Made by a program: the position numbers and the translations under genes
In this document: positions 1 to 11,869 of the stretch, in pieces
Layout of the letters: each line of letters begins with the position of its first letter
Numbering within the stretch: the first letter of the stretch is position 1
Notes under the pieces: model-generated
What the model saw: the letters and a program-made list of their open reading frames with translations, nothing else
The model's database searches: none
What the model was told of the DNA's origin: nothing
Source: Branchiostoma floridae
Lineage: Eukaryota > Chordata > Leptocardii > Amphioxiformes > Branchiostomatidae
Reading direction: 5' to 3'
Assembly (NCBI RefSeq): GCF_000003815.2
Contig: NC_049979.1
Span: 31,262,271-31,326,270, forward strand
Length of the DNA stretch: 64,000 nt

Positions 1-1782
1 ACATAAACTATAGAACGCCCATGTTTAGGAACCAAAACAATGCTGACCTTCTGTCAGGTGATTGGTGACCTGGTGAGTCGGGTCGGCTACTTTTGGAATC
101 CAAATAAAATACGCCAAGTACAGGTAAAGTCCTTGTGTCTCTAAAGGAATGAAACGTTTGTCGGCAAAACGTTACCATTGTTAAGATATAATAAGAACAC
201 AGTTTGCACAACACGCCAGCTGCAAAACTGGGGGTTCTACACCACAAAGAACCCATTAAAACACACATCACGCCTGAAGCTAGACGCCCATATATCTTTA
301 AATTTGTCACATAAGGCCGTCGGTAACAACTGATAACCGTACGATAACATGCCAGGTGTACCTGGTGACCGGGTCCGATCTGTTGGACCATAACATCTAT
401 TCGTCAGCTTTGTGATATGATGCCTGACCTGAACTGAATTTGTCATTGTAACACAGAAGTATATGCATTTCTTTAATTTCATTTCCTTCGTTGATTCAAC
501 ATGACAGACATACACATAATGGTAGCCTGGATGGTGATGGAATTTAGAACAGACACATAACCTACTCGGCCCACATATGTTTATAAAAACAATATATATG
601 AAAATAGTATACAGCATCCCTGACATTGAGTAAACATCATTACAAGCTAAGTGTCTATAGTCTTGTTTTACAAATTGGTTATCAAAAGCTATATATAAAC
701 ACAAATTAGAAAAACCTGCCTGCTGCAATACCTAATTGCTACCTTTCTTTATGTTTACATTCTCCCTTCGTCATTTATCATACGACCACGCACAATGTCA
801 AGAGGATTGGTTACATATGAAAATAAGGGTTATTTTCGTTACTTACTCTCATATCTTTTCCGTGCAATGGCAGGCTATTAGAAAAATATACAAAAAACAC
901 ACCCCGAATGATAAGAAACAAAAGAAGACGACAAACCTTTTAAAAAGCCGAATAGCTGAAATGCTTGGTAAATCCGACCACATTTACGTTATATGCTTTA
1001 CCTGTTTAATATTGACATTCCTGTTTATCAGCTAAAAGAAGATTGCGAACAGGATTGTTTGGGGTGACCTCATCGCAGTAACATTTTTGCACATACGTAT
1101 ACCCCCGGTAGTCTCGGGCAGAGGGATTTCATCATGAAAACAACAGAGTAAGATGTAAGGTGGCGTAGTAGCTTAAGTACTTCTTCACAATAGGGCAGTG
1201 CTGGTGTTGTGTTTACTACAACAGACAAGTCTGTCGCCCAGCAGGAGCACTGTTTACACATTTGGTGACGCAGTAGTTTTTTATGCAGAGGAAAGAAAAG
1301 CAATATCACGTTAGAAAAGCGATGAAAATCATAGTGGTGCATGTGGTCTAAGTTTACTCTAACCTTACTATTTAGTACAGGAGACTAACAAGATTTCAAT
1401 AGTACTACGTAACCGTAAATTAAAAAAAGGTGCCATGGCTACGTGTCAAGGCTATAGGGACTCGACAAAACTATCAAAGGGCATTTACTTTTTATTTGTT
1501 GTGAAACTGGTATGTGTTATCCGTTGTTTCCGCACAATTCCGGCCCTTGAATTGTTTTTTGTGGATGTTTCATGGGTAAGCACGACTGCCGGTTACATAG
1601 CAGACAGTGATAGTTTATTGTGTGCTTTAGTAGTGTACCCATGATCTTTAAGGTCTCTTAACATGTAAATGTTAGCCAACTCATTGTTTTTATACTAGAC
1701 TCTTTTACCTGCGCTTTCAATGCACACCATTTATACAGTTATTCAGATACAACTGTACTTGTAGTGACAGGCATACAAACAA
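1..1782. other. No recognisable gene
   Basis: AT-rich sequence with scattered open frames on both strands. None shows a domain, splice structure or repeat match that I can recognise. Confidence 0.5.
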
Positions 1783-1938
1783 NNNNNNNNNNNNNNNNNN
1801 NNNNNNNNNNNNNNNNNNNNNNNNNNNNNNNNNNNNNNNNNNNNNNNNNNNNNNNNNNNNNNNNNNNNNNNNNNNNNNNNNNNNNNNNNNNNNNNNNNNN
1901 NNNNNNNNNNNNNNNNNNNNNNNNNNNNNNNNNNNNNN
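1783..1938. other. Assembly gap (156 N)
   Basis: Run of N; open frames crossing it are meaningless. Confidence 1.
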
Positions 1939-3491
1939 TAATTATTTCAAGAATACCTTTGTGTAAATCATTTCATTATTGAACATTTCCAAGTTTGCAT
2001 ACAATGCTGATTCAGAAGTTTAGAATGTGGCTAATTAATCAATTTCCTTTTGGGCAGACTGAGGGACATCCACGTAGAGGGGCTAAAAGTATCACTTATA
2101 TATACTCGTTAATTAATGAATTTGAGTTGTTTAGTACAATGTATTTCGGAAATATGTAAATTGCATCACCATTATCACAATCATAAGGCAATATCTAATA
2201 GTGTATTGTGCAATTGGACTAAAAAATTATTTCCTGCACATTCTAGTAATGAATTAAAGTCTTTGACTTTGTAAACAAATCTTAGTCTAACTGTTATAAT
2301 AAGTTTAATATCTTTTTACACATTTTGAATAGAGATATAGAAAATAGAAACATTTCAAACTGTGAAACTGTAAACTCTGAACATTCGTGGCATACAACAC
2401 GTTAAACTAAAGTGTCCTTTGCTCTGGAATCGCATTTGTATAATCGCCCCCCACCCCCCATCCTACGATTTACGTCTGAGTTTAATTCTTCCGAATCCTT
2501 GTTTCCAGCAATATCATCACAACTTGTGCTGCATTTTTGAAGGAGGCATCTGCTGTGTTGAATATAAATAAAGGGAATCAATTAGACAAATTAGAAGACA
2601 AAACGCGAAACATGGTTCCATTTGTCAAAAATGAATCTGGGCATCCATAGATTGAATACATACGACTTATATGTCTAACTTGAACATGATATTGATCAAT
2701 CAGATGTAAGGTTAACTGAATACACGCTACTGATTCTACCTCGCACAAACTGTGAGCCTTTTTGATACACTGAATGCCTGTGAAATTTTCCTAGCCCATT
2801 GTTCTACAAGATCATCAATTATTTACCACTCAGCTGCTTGTTCTTTCGTATCTTCAACCCGACATGAATTCCTGTTGTCCATTGGCCATTATGGAGAAGT
2901 TGCAAGTTATAACGTTTCTCACAGCACAGGTGGACAGGTTAGTTTGAAGTTTTAAACTATTAAATGTCATGATATGCCAGTAACATAATGCGAACCTCGT
3001 TTTGTCAGAAACCGAAACTTCATAATATAATTTGTACTTACCAAAGGACCGTCCCACTTAATGTCGAATCGACTTCACTGCCGGTTGTGCAATTATGGAG
3101 GGGGGCGACGAAGATTACATCGACGAAGAAGCAATGTCACTATACCGCGCCTTCAAGATTACACCACATTCCCTTCGAATCTTAAGCCACTCCAAATCAC
3201 TACTGTAAACTCCGGTGATGCCATGGACAGCACAGGGAGCGATGAAATGACTTTCATATCTGTGCAACACCCTGAACCAACAACGGTTTCTGCCGCCCAC
3301 TTAGCACGCTGTATCTTATGGGTAATTAAGGACTGCGGGTTTCGGATTCGCGTCGTATTCGTCGAAAACGTCCCCTTATGGCCAGTGTACTTTTTATAAT
3401 CTGCAAATCTGCGAAATTTCGATTGTCGGATTTTGTACGGATCTGGCAAAGTGTCCACTGGAGCGGTGCTTTGTGGGTAATTCGGAGATCC
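1939..3491. other. No recognisable gene
   Basis: AT-rich to about 3000, then mixed composition. A short open frame starting at 3095 (plus, about 38 codons, acidic start) resembles nothing I know. The stretch 3320-3480 has imperfect internal repetition that leads into the repeat at 3492. Confidence 0.4.
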
Positions 3492-3810
3492 GTGAAATCC
3501 CAGTTTTCGTATTTCTACAGATTCTGCGAAGGTAGTAATCCGATGAATTCCGGCAGTCTAATTTTCTGCGCTTCCTGATTGCACTTCTCAAGTTTCTTAG
3601 TAGTGCGGTGTACTGTTATTAATTATAGTCAATGCGAAACTCCCCATCAAAATCGCGGGTTTACCCAAATACGCCACCGTATCTGTCAGTATTCGAGGAA
3701 ACTCGTATCCGAGAGGTATAAGGCACCGGAATTGGTCCGATTTGCGATGCATCGTCATATTCGAGTAAGGATCGTGGATTTGTCCGGATTCGCTCGGAAA
3801 CGTTCCGTGT
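3492..3810 (+). repeat. Direct repeat A, left copy
   Basis: Nearly identical to 6567-6884, with a few substitutions in the first 40 bases and scattered differences after that. The right end of this copy and the left end of the other copy are both cut by N gaps, so the true repeat is longer. Confidence 0.9.
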
Positions 3811-4420
3811 NNNNNNNNNNNNNNNNNNNNNNNNNNNNNNNNNNNNNNNNNNNNNNNNNNNNNNNNNNNNNNNNNNNNNNNNNNNNNNNNNNNNNNNNNN
3901 NNNNNNNNNNNNNNNNNNNNNNNNNNNNNNNNNNNNNNNNNNNNNNNNNNNNNNNNNNNNNNNNNNNNNNNNNNNNNNNNNNNNNNNNNNNNNNNNNNNN
4001 NNNNNNNNNNNNNNNNNNNNNNNNNNNNNNNNNNNNNNNNNNNNNNNNNNNNNNNNNNNNNNNNNNNNNNNNNNNNNNNNNNNNNNNNNNNNNNNNNNNN
4101 NNNNNNNNNNNNNNNNNNNNNNNNNNNNNNNNNNNNNNNNNNNNNNNNNNNNNNNNNNNNNNNNNNNNNNNNNNNNNNNNNNNNNNNNNNNNNNNNNNNN
4201 NNNNNNNNNNNNNNNNNNNNNNNNNNNNNNNNNNNNNNNNNNNNNNNNNNNNNNNNNNNNNNNNNNNNNNNNNNNNNNNNNNNNNNNNNNNNNNNNNNNN
4301 NNNNNNNNNNNNNNNNNNNNNNNNNNNNNNNNNNNNNNNNNNNNNNNNNNNNNNNNNNNNNNNNNNNNNNNNNNNNNNNNNNNNNNNNNNNNNNNNNNNN
4401 NNNNNNNNNNNNNNNNNNNN
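3811..4420. other. Assembly gap (610 N)
   Basis: Run of N between repeat A and repeat B. Confidence 1.
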
Positions 4421-4436
4421 CAGTTCAAGTCAGCCG

Positions 4437-4980
4437 TACCGCGATGCACTATTTTAACCCGAACTACTTTTGGGGACGGGGGTCGCGGATAATTACTGTG
4501 TTATGAGACCTTAAGCCAACTTGACCTTGGATTTCTTTACGTTCATACAATAAAACTAGTCAAGATACAAAACCGTACCAAATTTTAGAGCAGAAATCCA
4601 AATGGTTCCTGAGATATGGCCAACTTTGCACTTTGGCGCCTAGCACAGGTGTCGGCACTGTACAAGGACTATCTGAGGGGCCGCTTATTGGTCTCATTAT
4701 CTCAACAAACTTGATATTCTGGTTGACTTTTTCTGTTATAAGGAGCTTGACAGACCACATTCTACCGTTCTGAGTGATTGGGGTTGGGGGTTTGTCTTTT
4801 TTAGGGCGGAAAAAGGGGGGGGGGAGTCGAGCGGGCTTTAGACCGCACTAAGTCCTATACTTAAGCATAGGGAACGGTCTAGGCGGCCGTTGCCATGGTA
4901 ACGGCGGGTCAGACGGTAACGAAAATGTTACAGTTCAAGTCAGCCGAGGTCAATTACCAACATATCGGTCAAATTTAATG
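4437..4980 (+). repeat. Direct repeat B, first copy
   Basis: Almost identical to 5420-5966; visible differences are one extra G in a G run and one extra C near the end. The 16 bases just before it (4421-4436) repeat a segment found near the end of repeat B, as if this were the junction of two tandem units. The family is not recognised. Confidence 0.9.
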
Positions 4981-5419
4981 TGCTTGTCCGTCCCTGGGGA
5001 ATTCACGCTGTGGATAAAGGTCTCAGAACACAGTTTTTCGGGTATGGGGATTTACATGGTTAAGGACCCCAAAGTGAGGTGGTTCGACGACTCAAAACCT
5101 ATAGTAGGGTGCAGATACAATTCACAAGAATTTAGTATGTTCAAGTTGAGGGTACAAGCTACAAAATATCTGAAGATGAGCATAGATTTGCCGGCTCGTT
5201 TTTCTATAACAGACACTTTGATTTGACCCCCAGCGGAGGTCATGGAACTGCAGGCGGCGAACAGGAAGTGCCGGTAACATATCAAGGCGCAAATTCCCGC
5301 CGGCCGAAAAAGCGACGTAATCCAACTTATACAGTATGAACGCCGATGTATTCCTCTACTATTCACCACAGATTCCACCTCGCTGTCGTGCACGGAAGAA
5401 TAAATACGGCCTTTGCAAG
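4981..5419. other. Unique spacer between B copies
   Basis: About 440 bases separate the two B copies. An open frame at 4978-5226 (plus, 82 codons) covers the first half but matches no family I can name. B-spacer-B recalls an LTR arrangement, but B lacks TG/CA ends, so I do not call it one. Confidence 0.4.
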
Positions 5420-5966
5420 TACCGCGATGCACTATTTTAACCCGAACTACTTTTGGGGACGGGGGTCGCGGATAATTACTGTGTTATGAGACCTTAAGCC
5501 AACTTGACCTTGGATTTCTTTACGTTCATACAATAAAACTAGTCAAGATACAAAACCGTACCAAATTTTAGAGCAGAAATCCAAATGGTTCCTGAGATAT
5601 GGCCAACTTTGCACTTTGGCGCCTAGCACAGGTGTCGGCACTGTACAAGGACTATCTGAGGGGCCGCTTATTGGTCTCATTATCTCAACAAACTTGATAT
5701 TCTGGTTGACTTTTTCTGTTATAAGGAGCTTGACAGACCACATTCTACCGTTCTGAGTGATTGGGGTTGGGGGTTTGTCTTTTTTAGGGCGGAAAAAGGG
5801 GGGGGGGGAGTCGAGCGGGCTTTAGACCGCACTAAGTCCTATACTTAAGCATAGGGAACGGTCTAGGCGGCCGTTGCCATGGTAACGGCGGGTCAGACGG
5901 TAACGAAAATGTTACAGTTCAAGTCAGCCGAGGTCCAATTACCAACATATCGGTCAAATTTAATGT
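5420..5966 (+). repeat. Direct repeat B, second copy
   Basis: Second near-identical copy of 4437-4980, 983 bases downstream. It runs into an N gap. The high identity suggests a very recent duplication or an assembly artefact between collapsed haplotypes. Confidence 0.9.
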
Positions 5967-6566
5967 NNNNNNNNNNNNNNNNNNNNNNNNNNNNNNNNNN
6001 NNNNNNNNNNNNNNNNNNNNNNNNNNNNNNNNNNNNNNNNNNNNNNNNNNNNNNNNNNNNNNNNNNNNNNNNNNNNNNNNNNNNNNNNNNNNNNNNNNNN
6101 NNNNNNNNNNNNNNNNNNNNNNNNNNNNNNNNNNNNNNNNNNNNNNNNNNNNNNNNNNNNNNNNNNNNNNNNNNNNNNNNNNNNNNNNNNNNNNNNNNNN
6201 NNNNNNNNNNNNNNNNNNNNNNNNNNNNNNNNNNNNNNNNNNNNNNNNNNNNNNNNNNNNNNNNNNNNNNNNNNNNNNNNNNNNNNNNNNNNNNNNNNNN
6301 NNNNNNNNNNNNNNNNNNNNNNNNNNNNNNNNNNNNNNNNNNNNNNNNNNNNNNNNNNNNNNNNNNNNNNNNNNNNNNNNNNNNNNNNNNNNNNNNNNNN
6401 NNNNNNNNNNNNNNNNNNNNNNNNNNNNNNNNNNNNNNNNNNNNNNNNNNNNNNNNNNNNNNNNNNNNNNNNNNNNNNNNNNNNNNNNNNNNNNNNNNNN
6501 NNNNNNNNNNNNNNNNNNNNNNNNNNNNNNNNNNNNNNNNNNNNNNNNNNNNNNNNNNNNNNNNNN
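5967..6566. other. Assembly gap (600 N)
   Basis: Run of N. The round length suggests an estimated gap. Confidence 1.
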
Positions 6567-6884
6567 GTGAAATCCCAGTTTTCGCATTCTAGAGTTACTG
6601 CGAAGGTAGTAATCCGATGAATTCCGGCAGTCTAATTTTCTGCGCTTCCTGATTGCACTTCTCAAGTTTCTTAGTAGTGCGGTGTACTGTTATTAATTAT
6701 AGTCAATGCGAAACTCCCCATCAAAATCACGGGTTTACCCAAATACGCCACCGTATCTGTCAGTATTCGAGGAAACTCGTATCCGAGAGGTATACGGCAC
6801 CGGAATTGGTCCGATTTGCGATGCATCGTCATATTCGAGTAAGGATCGTGGATTTGTCCGGATTCGCTCGGAAACGTTCCGTGT
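6567..6884 (+). repeat. Direct repeat A, right copy
   Basis: Second copy of 3492-3810. The two A copies bracket the gap-B-spacer-B-gap block. Sequence continues here to about 6990 where the left copy is lost in a gap. Confidence 0.9.
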
Positions 6885-6984
6885 TCGGCATGTCGCCCGA
6901 TTTCGGATCCGTCGTAATTTGTAGGATTCGAAGTCGTTTTCGTGCAGTGAACCAACTGACAACATTCGTGCATACATTATCTGT

Positions 6985-7660
6985 AATTGCTGTCAGAGCC
7001 AGTCTATTCAAAATCACTCAACTGTAATTTATCGGGGCCCAGCTCAGGGTTTGAAAACTTCCTACCGAACAGAGTCCCTGTATGATCGTGACCAGCAATA
7101 CATTGTTTTTAACTAATATTAACAACTACTTCTAGCCGTCTTATGAGGAGTAGTGTGTGTGTGTGTGTGTTTGACTCACAACCCATCACGAGCCAAGTAA
7201 CAACATCCATCCCAACATAAATTATGTGCAATTTCTGTCAGAGCCTTTTTAAAGCCATTTAACTGTAATGTTTGGTTGGGGCCTAAGTCCCGGTTTGAAA
7301 ATACCCCACTAGATAAGGGCCCCCGTCTTGGATGATTGTTACCAAGACTATAATGTAAATGCAGAAATGTTCGCGGTAGCTTTGTTTTTGCCCCTTTTGC
7401 GGTGGCCACTTCATCGCGACATTAAAACTACCGCGAACATTTTTCCAGTTTTTCCATTTTTTTTCATCGTATGTGAGCTGACGTTAGCCACTAGTTTTTT
7501 TTCTGAAATGGTTCTTTTTAATTAAAAACCCAACCCGATCCAACTAACAGAGATCTGGCATTGCATTAATTTTGCGTAATTTTGTCAGAATTAGTCTATT
7601 CAAACTCATTCTGGTATAATGTATTGGTTGGGGCACAAGTTAGGGTTGAAAATTGCAGCC
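6985..7660 (+). repeat. Diverged tandem repeat, three units
   Basis: Three units begin with a similar TGTCAGA-type segment near 6991, 7236 and 7583. Each continues into a GTAAT/GGGGC segment followed by a 'gggtttgaaaa'-like motif. Units are about 245-350 bases and heavily diverged. A short GT microsatellite lies near 7151-7170. Confidence 0.6.
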
Positions 7661-7885
7661 ACAGTTTTCACGTGTCCTTCTCTTGCCCGCCCACCCAATA
7701 ACGTCCCCAACCCGCCAGTGCCCTCGACCCAACTCGATAAATTGTGACAAAGAATAGTTCTAAGCTATGCTGAACTGGTACCGGCAACGAGTTACTACAG
7801 TTTCAGGTTGCTTTATGATAAAAATTTAGCTGAAGATTCATTTCAAGTACTGTTTAGCAAATTCAGATAATGTCCTAAAATATTA

Positions 7886-10010
7886 GGTAACATAATGGTG
7901 TATTTGCCAGCTTTACGTTGATAAATATTTATGGTTTCTCTTATTCTCGATATATTTCCCGATTGTTGGCATTCACGTGTCAAAGAGGACTCCTAGCGGC
8001 GATTGTGTCTGTTGCATATCTTATTTTTTGATGGATCAAAGAGGGCACCTACGGTTTTACCCGGTACTGCACTTAGCTTGTTTTATTTTGTTTTGTTTAT
8101 TCATTTTCAGAAGAAAATACTTAAAATATGATAAGTAACAATACATAAAAGTAGGTGTAGTAGGAGGAAAAGCATACGTACCTTAAACTAAGCCACCCTC
8201 TTTATACTTAACTAATTTTTTTCTAAACTAACAATTAATAAAATACAAGTAAGGACATATATTTTTGTGTACTGAAATGTGGAAGTGTTAAATAGTAGGT
8301 AAGGATAACAAAGTTCGAATTAAGATTAAAAAAGGAGCTTGATATATGATTCTAATACCGGAGGCTAGGGTTGTTTATTATCTGAATTTTAAGGAACTTT
8401 TGATGTGTTTGTTCGACTGCTTGGTCATATGAATGGAAACATCAAGCGTGGATTTCCCATATGGCGGTTAAGTGCCAGGGTTCATGGCTAGAGTTTCTCT
8501 ATTTATCGACTTTCAGTAAACAAATATGACAGCTTTGTTTACCGGAATATTTCAGTAAACATTTTTTTTCGACTCGGAAGGTTAAAAGACCAGTATCGAT
8601 GAAATAGACATTCACTACATGAAACTATAACGATAATTCGTTTCTATTAATACATGGATATCCAAGAATGCCAATTCACTGATGATACTAACAGCATAAA
8701 TAAAACTTCAGGTAACATGATGGTGTTATTTGCCAGCTTTACTTTGATAATTAATTTCGGGTTCCTTTTTCTGTCTGACTCGATGTTTCACAACAGTACT
8801 GTTTATTCACGTGTCAAAGAGGACTCCTAGCGGCGATTGTACCTGTTGCATATTTTAGTTTTTTGATGGATCAAAGAGGGCACCCGCGATTTTACCCGGT
8901 ACTGCAATTGTTTTGTTTTGGTTATTTATTTGCACAAGAAAACGCATACAACATAATACGAAATAATACGTAAAAGTAGGTGCAAGAGGAGGGGAAAGCG
9001 TACGTAGCTTAAATTTAGCCCTCCTCCCTTATACTAAACTATTTTTTGTACAATCGATAAATAATGCAAGTAAGTTGATATATTTTTGTGTACCTAATGG
9101 GGTAGTGGTAAATAGTAAGAAGGGGTAATCAAAAATAAATCATGACAAAATAGGAGCTTAATATATGATTCTGATACAGGGGGCTAAGGTTGCTTATTAG
9201 ATGGGTTTTAAGGAACTTTCAAATGTCAGAAAAGACGATGTTGTACAGCCTTACGACTGCTTCCTTATATCAATGGAAACATCAAGGGTAGATTTCGCAT
9301 ATGGTGGTTAAGTGCTAGGGCCCATAGCTAGGGTTTGTCTGTTTATCGAATTTCAGTAAGCAGACATGTCACATTTGTTTACCGGAATATTTCAGTAGAC
9401 ATTGTTTTACGACTTGGAAGGTTAAAAGGCCAGTATCGATTGCATGGACATTTACTACATGGAATCATAACAAAAATTTGGTTCAATACATGGATATCAT
9501 ATAAAATTCCAATTCACTGATGATACTAACAACACACTTAAGATAATAGATAACATGATGGTATTTTTGCCAGGTTTACTTTAATGATTAATTACGGCTT
9601 TCTTTTACTCTCTGACTCGATATCTTTTACAACGGTTTGCATTCACGTGTCAAAGAGGACTCCTAGCGGCGATGGTACCTGTTGCATATTTTATTTTGAT
9701 GGATCAAAGAGGGCACCTGCGATTTTATCAGGAACTGCACTTGTTTCGTTACAATCATTACAAGCGATGGATACGGTAATATACTTAATGTGGTCGCGGT
9801 AAATAGTAGACACGGGTAATAAAAAACGGATTAAGATAAAATAGGAGTTTAATATATGATTCCGATACAGTCGGCTAGGGTTGTTTATTAGATTGACTTT
9901 TGAATGTCGGTGAAGACGGTATTGTTTGCACACTTCTAGGACTGCTTCCTTATATCAATGGGAACATCAGGCGTGGATTTCCCATATGGCGGATAACTGC
10001 CAGGCTGTCA
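7886..10010 (+). repeat. Tandem repeat of about 830 bp, 2.5 units
   Basis: Units start near 7886, 8710 and 9548, each with a 'taacatgatggt'-type start. The segment tcacgtgtcaaagaggactc recurs near 7975, 8810 and 9646, and a 'gatggatcaaagagggcacc' segment follows each time. The third unit has lost about 140 internal bases. Units carry many substitutions, so the array is not recent. No coding frame is conserved. Confidence 0.85.
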
Positions 10011-11640
10011 CTCCTCGCTCAATGACGACATCTTGCAGTACCCATATGAAATGCAGACATAGCTTGTAGTCAGGATTTGGGCTCTAGATTCCTTTTTTTG
10101 TCGTGTTGTTTTCTGCCATTCTGCCATAAATGACCACAATCAAACAATTTAGGAATTAGACTGAAGTAGAAATAAATATCGTGCACATGTCTAAAGAAAG
10201 TTTTGTAGAGTACCGTACGACTGATTTTTTCACACAAAAATTAACAATGTTAACCAAAAACAAATGCCTACTCACATTGTGCACATTATTTGTCAGCTTT
10301 TAAAGACATATAATGGCATTGAATTGTGCCCAGCTATGCGTGGTGTGGTGAGGTTAGCAATTCCGAGGAAAATACTCATCTTGCATGCAGCTTCAGTTTT
10401 TTAGAAAGCAGCTGTTCAATGTATGCATAAATAAATCATGAAAGTAATCGACCAATAGATAAAAGTATGAAAAGAAAGAAAGAAAAAGAAATAATAGTCT
10501 TCTGTTTTCTTAGATACCCCTATAAGTGAGCATCAGAGGCAGCTGTATGGATCAAAATTGCCCCCAAGCAGATCAAGAGATGATTGCAGAAAATTACTAA
10601 TAGCTGCAAAAACGATAAGAATCGCTAGGAGGCATCAATGACACGTAGCACTGTCCATATGTCACAATGACTGCTAATCACACAGGGTGCTTAATGACAA
10701 TAGTAGGTATTTATGCAAATTTTAAAGAATTCAGTATGATGAATTACATTTACCTAGAAAAGTTATTACTGAATTTAGTCAGGGTTTAGTCATAGCAATG
10801 ACCGTACACATAAAACTGGTATCCGTTAAAACACCTATGTTTCTCAGCAGTGGATGTCATAAACATGCAATAGAAATAGAGTCCGTTGTATGCATCAAAA
10901 ATACTCCCCAGCAGTTCAAGAGATTATCACAGAAAATACCTAATAGCTTCAAAAATGATATGACTCGATAGGGGTTCTCAATGACACGGAAGGATTGACG
11001 ATTGTCCACATGGCACAAAAATCGTTGTAAACATTACAGTTAGGGGGTAAATGAATGTGTGGAATAAATCAAAGAAACAAAGTGACGTCATTGTTTTCCA
11101 AACAAAATCAGTCAGCATCTAGTACTTAACGCTGTAATGAGGTTACCTATCTGTGCTGACCTTGTTTATTACTACAATAGTGTCAAGGGATTTATCAAAA
11201 TACGATTCATATGTATGTAAAACCGTTCAGATATTAACACAGCAATTACCGTTAGAATGAAGTGCTTTAGCATTTCATGCTTTATAGTGAACATCCTTTA
11301 GACGGCGTGTTGTCATATATGCACTTAGCCCTTTTGGTATGAATATGCAATGAAGTTTGTTTAATCGCACTGCGTTGTAATAGATCACCTTGTATGCTTT
11401 TATTGACAGTCTTGCTAATAACCGGATATATCAATATCACGACATTGTAAAAGTACACAGAGAGTGGGAGAGCTAAGCAGTTACCAGGAATAGACTTACC
11501 TTGCTCTTATAAGTTTACAAAGCGGCTGTTCAACAAGAGCAAATAAGGAAATTATTGCATAAATGGTATCTTTGTATGTTCCATCTACCTTACACTACAC
11601 ATGGTACCTGTATCTAAGTCCAAGCAATGCAAAGCAAATA
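10011..11640. other. Gene-free stretch with one diverged direct repeat
   Basis: Segments near 10541-10625 and 10884-10966 are diverged copies of each other, sharing the pattern 'atcaa-atgcccc-agcag-tcaagagat' and 'aatagcttcaaaaa'. Nothing else is recognised. Confidence 0.5.
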
Positions 11641-11868
11641 TTAGCATGAAAGCTCATCTGTGTTGACGTAGTACATATTGAAGATTTTCCACTGTCTTAC
11701 AACACCAAAATTAGCTTACCTCGAATTTTCAGTCGCACTTCCGTCGACCTTCTTCAGGAGTGATGATTCAGTTACTCGAAATATTCGAGGTAAGCTAATT
11801 TCGGTGTTGTAAGACAGTGGAAACTTCAATATGTACTACGTCAACACAGATGAGCTTTCGTGCTAATA
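11641..11868. repeat. Terminal inverted repeat (inverted pLTR) of the Penelope-like element
   Basis: Arms 11641-11736 and 11772-11868 are reverse complements with few mismatches, around a 35-base loop. The loop-proximal part on the minus strand holds a hammerhead-like core. Confidence 0.85.
11721..11795 (-). ncRNA. Hammerhead-ribozyme-like motif in Penelope pLTR
   Basis: Read on the minus strand: CTGAAGA at 11757-11751 fits the CUGANGA core. Stem II GGTCG/CGACT (11749-11745 and 11735-11731) is followed by GAAA at 11730-11727. A short stem I GAGT/ACTC (11777-11774 and 11761-11758) follows a TC cleavage dinucleotide (11779-11778). Hammerhead motifs are known in Penelope-like elements. One unpaired A at the base of stem II and an imperfect stem III leave its activity unknown. 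Confidence 0.55.
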
Positions 11869-11869
11869 T

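Noticed and set aside
8-728. Overlapping minus-strand ORFs of 127 and 163 codons
   Set aside because: No family features, biased hydrophobic composition, no splice or start context.
3579-4457. 292- and 262-codon ORFs across N runs (also at 5879-6665 and 1764-1982)
   Set aside because: Most of the 'protein' is unknown bases; the ends are repeat A and B sequence.
4437-5966. LTR retrotransposon made of B-spacer-B
   Set aside because: No TG/CA ends, target duplication, primer-binding site or gag/pol sequence in the 440-base spacer.
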